From an uncultured Acidobacteriaceae bacterium (lineage in GTDB: Bacteria; Acidobacteriota; Terriglobia; Terriglobales; Acidobacteriaceae): a stretch of 64,000 bases of DNA. Below the pieces are notes generated by a model. That model did no database searches, was not told the DNA's origin, and was given only the letters and a program-made list of their open reading frames with translations. This document shows, one piece after another, positions 62,783 to 64,000 of this stretch (positions are counted from its first letter, which is position 1; every line of letters begins with the position of its first letter). A program made the position numbers and the translations under genes. Location: positions 29,438 through 93,437 of the forward strand of contig CAINJJ010000036.1 in the NCBI GenBank assembly GCA_903849645.1. The letters are read 5' to 3'.

Positions 62783-62846
62783 AGGGGCTAAAGCCCTGTT
62801 GGTTATATGACACTTACGGCACGACTGAAGTCGTGCCCTGACACTT
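62783..62846 (-). repeat. REP-like element E (tail CTGACACTTC)
   Basis: Reverse-strand reading: long hairpin GGCACGACT-TC-AGTCGTGCC (62818-62837), 21-nt spacer, small hairpin GGGCT-TT-AGCCC (62785-62796). Tail reads CTGACACTTCG, as in elements A, C and D. Confidence 0.88.
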
Positions 62847-62876
62847 CGAGGGCGTTTCGGGAGTTTTACCTTAGCC

Positions 62877-62935
62877 TGGAAAGCCCTCTTGATTTGATTG
62901 GCTTTATCGCCACGACTGAAGTCGTGCCCTTTCAT
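62877..62935 (-). repeat. REP-like element F, partly decayed (tail CTTTCA)
   Basis: Same orientation as E. The long hairpin keeps a 7-bp core (CACGACT-GA-AGTCGTG, 62911-62926), with a mismatch at the next pair. The small hairpin has lost one arm (AAGCCCT present at 62881-62887). Its tail CCCTTTCATACCATCGACT matches element B, not E. Confidence 0.72.
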
Positions 62936-62967
62936 ACCATCGACTAATGCAGAGGCTCCCTCGACCG

Positions 62968-63675
62968 CTATTTGTTCAGGTAGGAAGTATTTTTGTCGGT
63001 CTTGAAGGTGAAGGCGTCGGGCGGCAGGGGCTGGTTGAGCTTGATGTTGAAGTAGACGCTGACCTTGTATTCCGTGGGGGAAAAGGTGAGGACCTGCTTG
63101 AGGCTGACGCCCTTTTCGGCGTCCACCCAGACGGTGACCTTGGACAGGCTCTTGCGGATGGCGGGGTCTTTGGGGACCATCTCCAGCATCTCGGTTTTGA
63201 CGCCGTCGAGCACCTCGGAGCCGAGGTACTTGATCTCCCACTTCTGTTCCAGGTCCTTGCCGCTGGCGCCGAAGCCGAGCATGAACCAGCTCTCGTACTG
63301 GCCGAGCTTGGTGAGGGTGGTGACCTGGTTGACCAGCTTTTCATAGAGCCGGACGGTGCCGCCGGAGTAGATGTAGACCTTGGGGACGGGCTTGCCGTTG
63401 ACCTCGTTGATGTGCACGCCCATCTGGAAAGTGGAGCCCTTGCGCTCATAGTAGACCGTGCCCTTCTGCACGTCCTTTTCGGGGACGGGGTCGGTCTCGA
63501 CGGAGTCAAACTCGAAGTCGGCGGCGGTGGAGTGGAAGTTGGCGGCGGCGGCGTCAAGCCTGCGCAGCACGCGCTCCTTCTCCTTGTCGTCGCCAGCGGC
63601 GGCCGAGGCGCGGAGGGCGGGCAAGAGAAGCAGGGCGATGGAAGCCGCCAGAAGCAGTTTTTTTCCGGAGTACAT
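62968..63675 (-). CDS. LolA-like secreted lipoprotein-sorting/unknown protein
   Basis: 235-residue protein with a signal peptide (LLLAASIALLLLPALRASA). The mature part resembles the LolA/LppX concave beta-sheet fold: ADFEFDSVETDPVPEKDVQ, GTVYYERKGSTFQMGV, LKQVLTFSPTEYKVSVYFN and the closing PDAFTFKTDKNTSY. LolA proteins carry lipoproteins across the periplasm; relatives bind other lipids. AAGGAAAA precedes the ATG. The next gene upstream on the strand is cut by the window edge. Confidence 0.75.
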   Translation of the reverse strand: MYSGKKLLLAASIALLLLPALRASAAAGDDKEKERVLRRLDAAAANFHSTAADFEFDSVETDPVPEKDVQKGTVYYERKGSTFQMGVHINEVNGKPVPKVYIYSGGTVRLYEKLVNQVTTLTKLGQYESWFMLGFGASGKDLEQKWEIKYLGSEVLDGVKTEMLEMVPKDPAIRKSLSKVTVWVDAEKGVSLKQVLTFSPTEYKVSVYFNIKLNQPLPPDAFTFKTDKNTSYLNK

Positions 63676-63732
63676 AGTTTTCCTTACAGGGTTGGACGCG
63701 GTTGCGCGCCGGGGGATGCAGAAGAGAGAGAT

Positions 63733-64000
63733 TTAGCGGTGCGCCCACACCTTCCAGGCTTCGTTGCCTGCGGCGTCCTTGACCGTCTCCCAGCGCTCGA
63801 CGAAAACCGCGTCGCCCGTGACAGGCTCGATGGCCTTGCGCAGCGCCTTTTTGACCGCTGCGTTGGAGGCGGCGCGGTCGACGACCACGTCCGAGGCGTC
63901 CACGGTGATGATCAAGCCGGGGCCGCCGCTGCCCACCACTTCAATGGGGTGCTTGAGGCTGATGGCGGTGGAGGGCTTGTCGCCGTAGTTCCAGAGCCAC
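63733..64000 (-). CDS. Unidentified protein, C-terminal fragment (gene continues past right edge)
   Basis: An open frame runs from the right window edge to a stop at 63733, giving at least 88 residues. The visible end reads SLKHPIEVVGSGGPGLIITVD, followed by VVVDRAASNAAVKKALRKA and a final KVWAHR. A GTG at 63939 could look like a start, but the frame remains open to base 64000 with sensible composition, so the real start lies outside. It precedes the LolA-like gene by 57 nt and could share its transcript. No family recognised. Confidence 0.45.
   Translation of the reverse strand, partial: WLWNYGDKPSTAISLKHPIEVVGSGGPGLIITVDASDVVVDRAASNAAVKKALRKAIEPVTGDAVFVERWETVKDAAGNEAWKVWAHR

Larger units (their letters stand above)
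62668..62967. other. 300-bp spacer holding a tandem pair of REP elements
   Basis: No supported gene. The spacer contains REP elements E and F in the same orientation and is otherwise unremarkable, with CAATTAAGGTCG near its start. It separates the converging GT39-like and LolA-like genes. Confidence 0.75.

Overview
The window looks like a chromosomal segment of a GC-rich Acidobacteriota, most likely class Terriglobia (Acidobacteriaceae-like). Reasons are the high GC, a giant Oar-type TonB-dependent receptor with an N-terminal carboxypeptidase-regulatory-like domain, RocA/PruA-type dehydrogenase, S46 and CocE secreted peptidases, several glycoside hydrolases, and dispersed REP-like hairpins with a REP-associated tyrosine transposase. 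The assignment is inference from gene content; no 16S or other rRNA is present.

Layout. 1-5.5 kb: a GH44 glycosidase cut by the left edge, then methylthioadenosine phosphorylase, a REP element, a PfkB sugar/nucleoside kinase and a translationally coupled GT39-like membrane transferase. 5.5-10.4 kb: a tightly overlapping cell-envelope operon (MgtC-like, DapF-like, LD-carboxypeptidase, Mpl, PlsC), whose middle genes form a peptidoglycan-recycling route; the DapF homologue has serine at both catalytic cysteine positions. 10.5-18.7 kb: Tat-exported carboxylesterase facing a reverse-strand block of SPOR protein, slipin plus NfeD protease, a TPR lipoprotein-like/periplasmic protein, another GT39-like enzyme and a DUF3467 protein. 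18.7-22.4 kb: tRNA-Leu(UAG), a mutarotase-like protein, two half-size EamA transporters and an enolase-superfamily enzyme ending in a strong terminator.

22.4-32.1 kb: two secreted peptidases (S46 and CocE), a divergent glutamine synthetase with terminator, then a circularly permuted ATP-grasp / alpha-E / transglutaminase trio. 32.5-44.8 kb: the TonB-dependent receptor and a large DUF3857-transglutaminase-TPR protein converge on a perfect hairpin terminator; then an arabinose block (GH51 arabinofuranosidase and ribulokinase) is interrupted by a REP-flanked transposase cassette and a 55-bp tandem repeat array.

44.9-55.8 kb: motB-motA behind a PAS/degenerate-GGDEF protein, a cyclic-nucleotide-binding-type histidine kinase coupled to a response regulator-thioredoxin reductase fusion, an atypical LuxR regulator with no phosphoacceptor aspartate, a quinone-reductase-like MDR enzyme, delta-1-pyrroline-5-carboxylate dehydrogenase and a second PfkB kinase. 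55.8-64 kb: a lower-GC island with a secreted orphan protein and an Rhs C-terminal remnant, then a 1174-residue GH18-deacetylase-GT2 fusion, another GT39-like enzyme, a tandem REP pair, a LolA-like secreted protein and the end of an unidentified gene.

The most notable items are the REP/transposase cassette with its minisatellite, the sensor kinase plus regulator-oxidoreductase fusion, the single-chain GH18-NodB-GT2 polysaccharide machine, the cysteine-less DapF and the Rhs-tip island.
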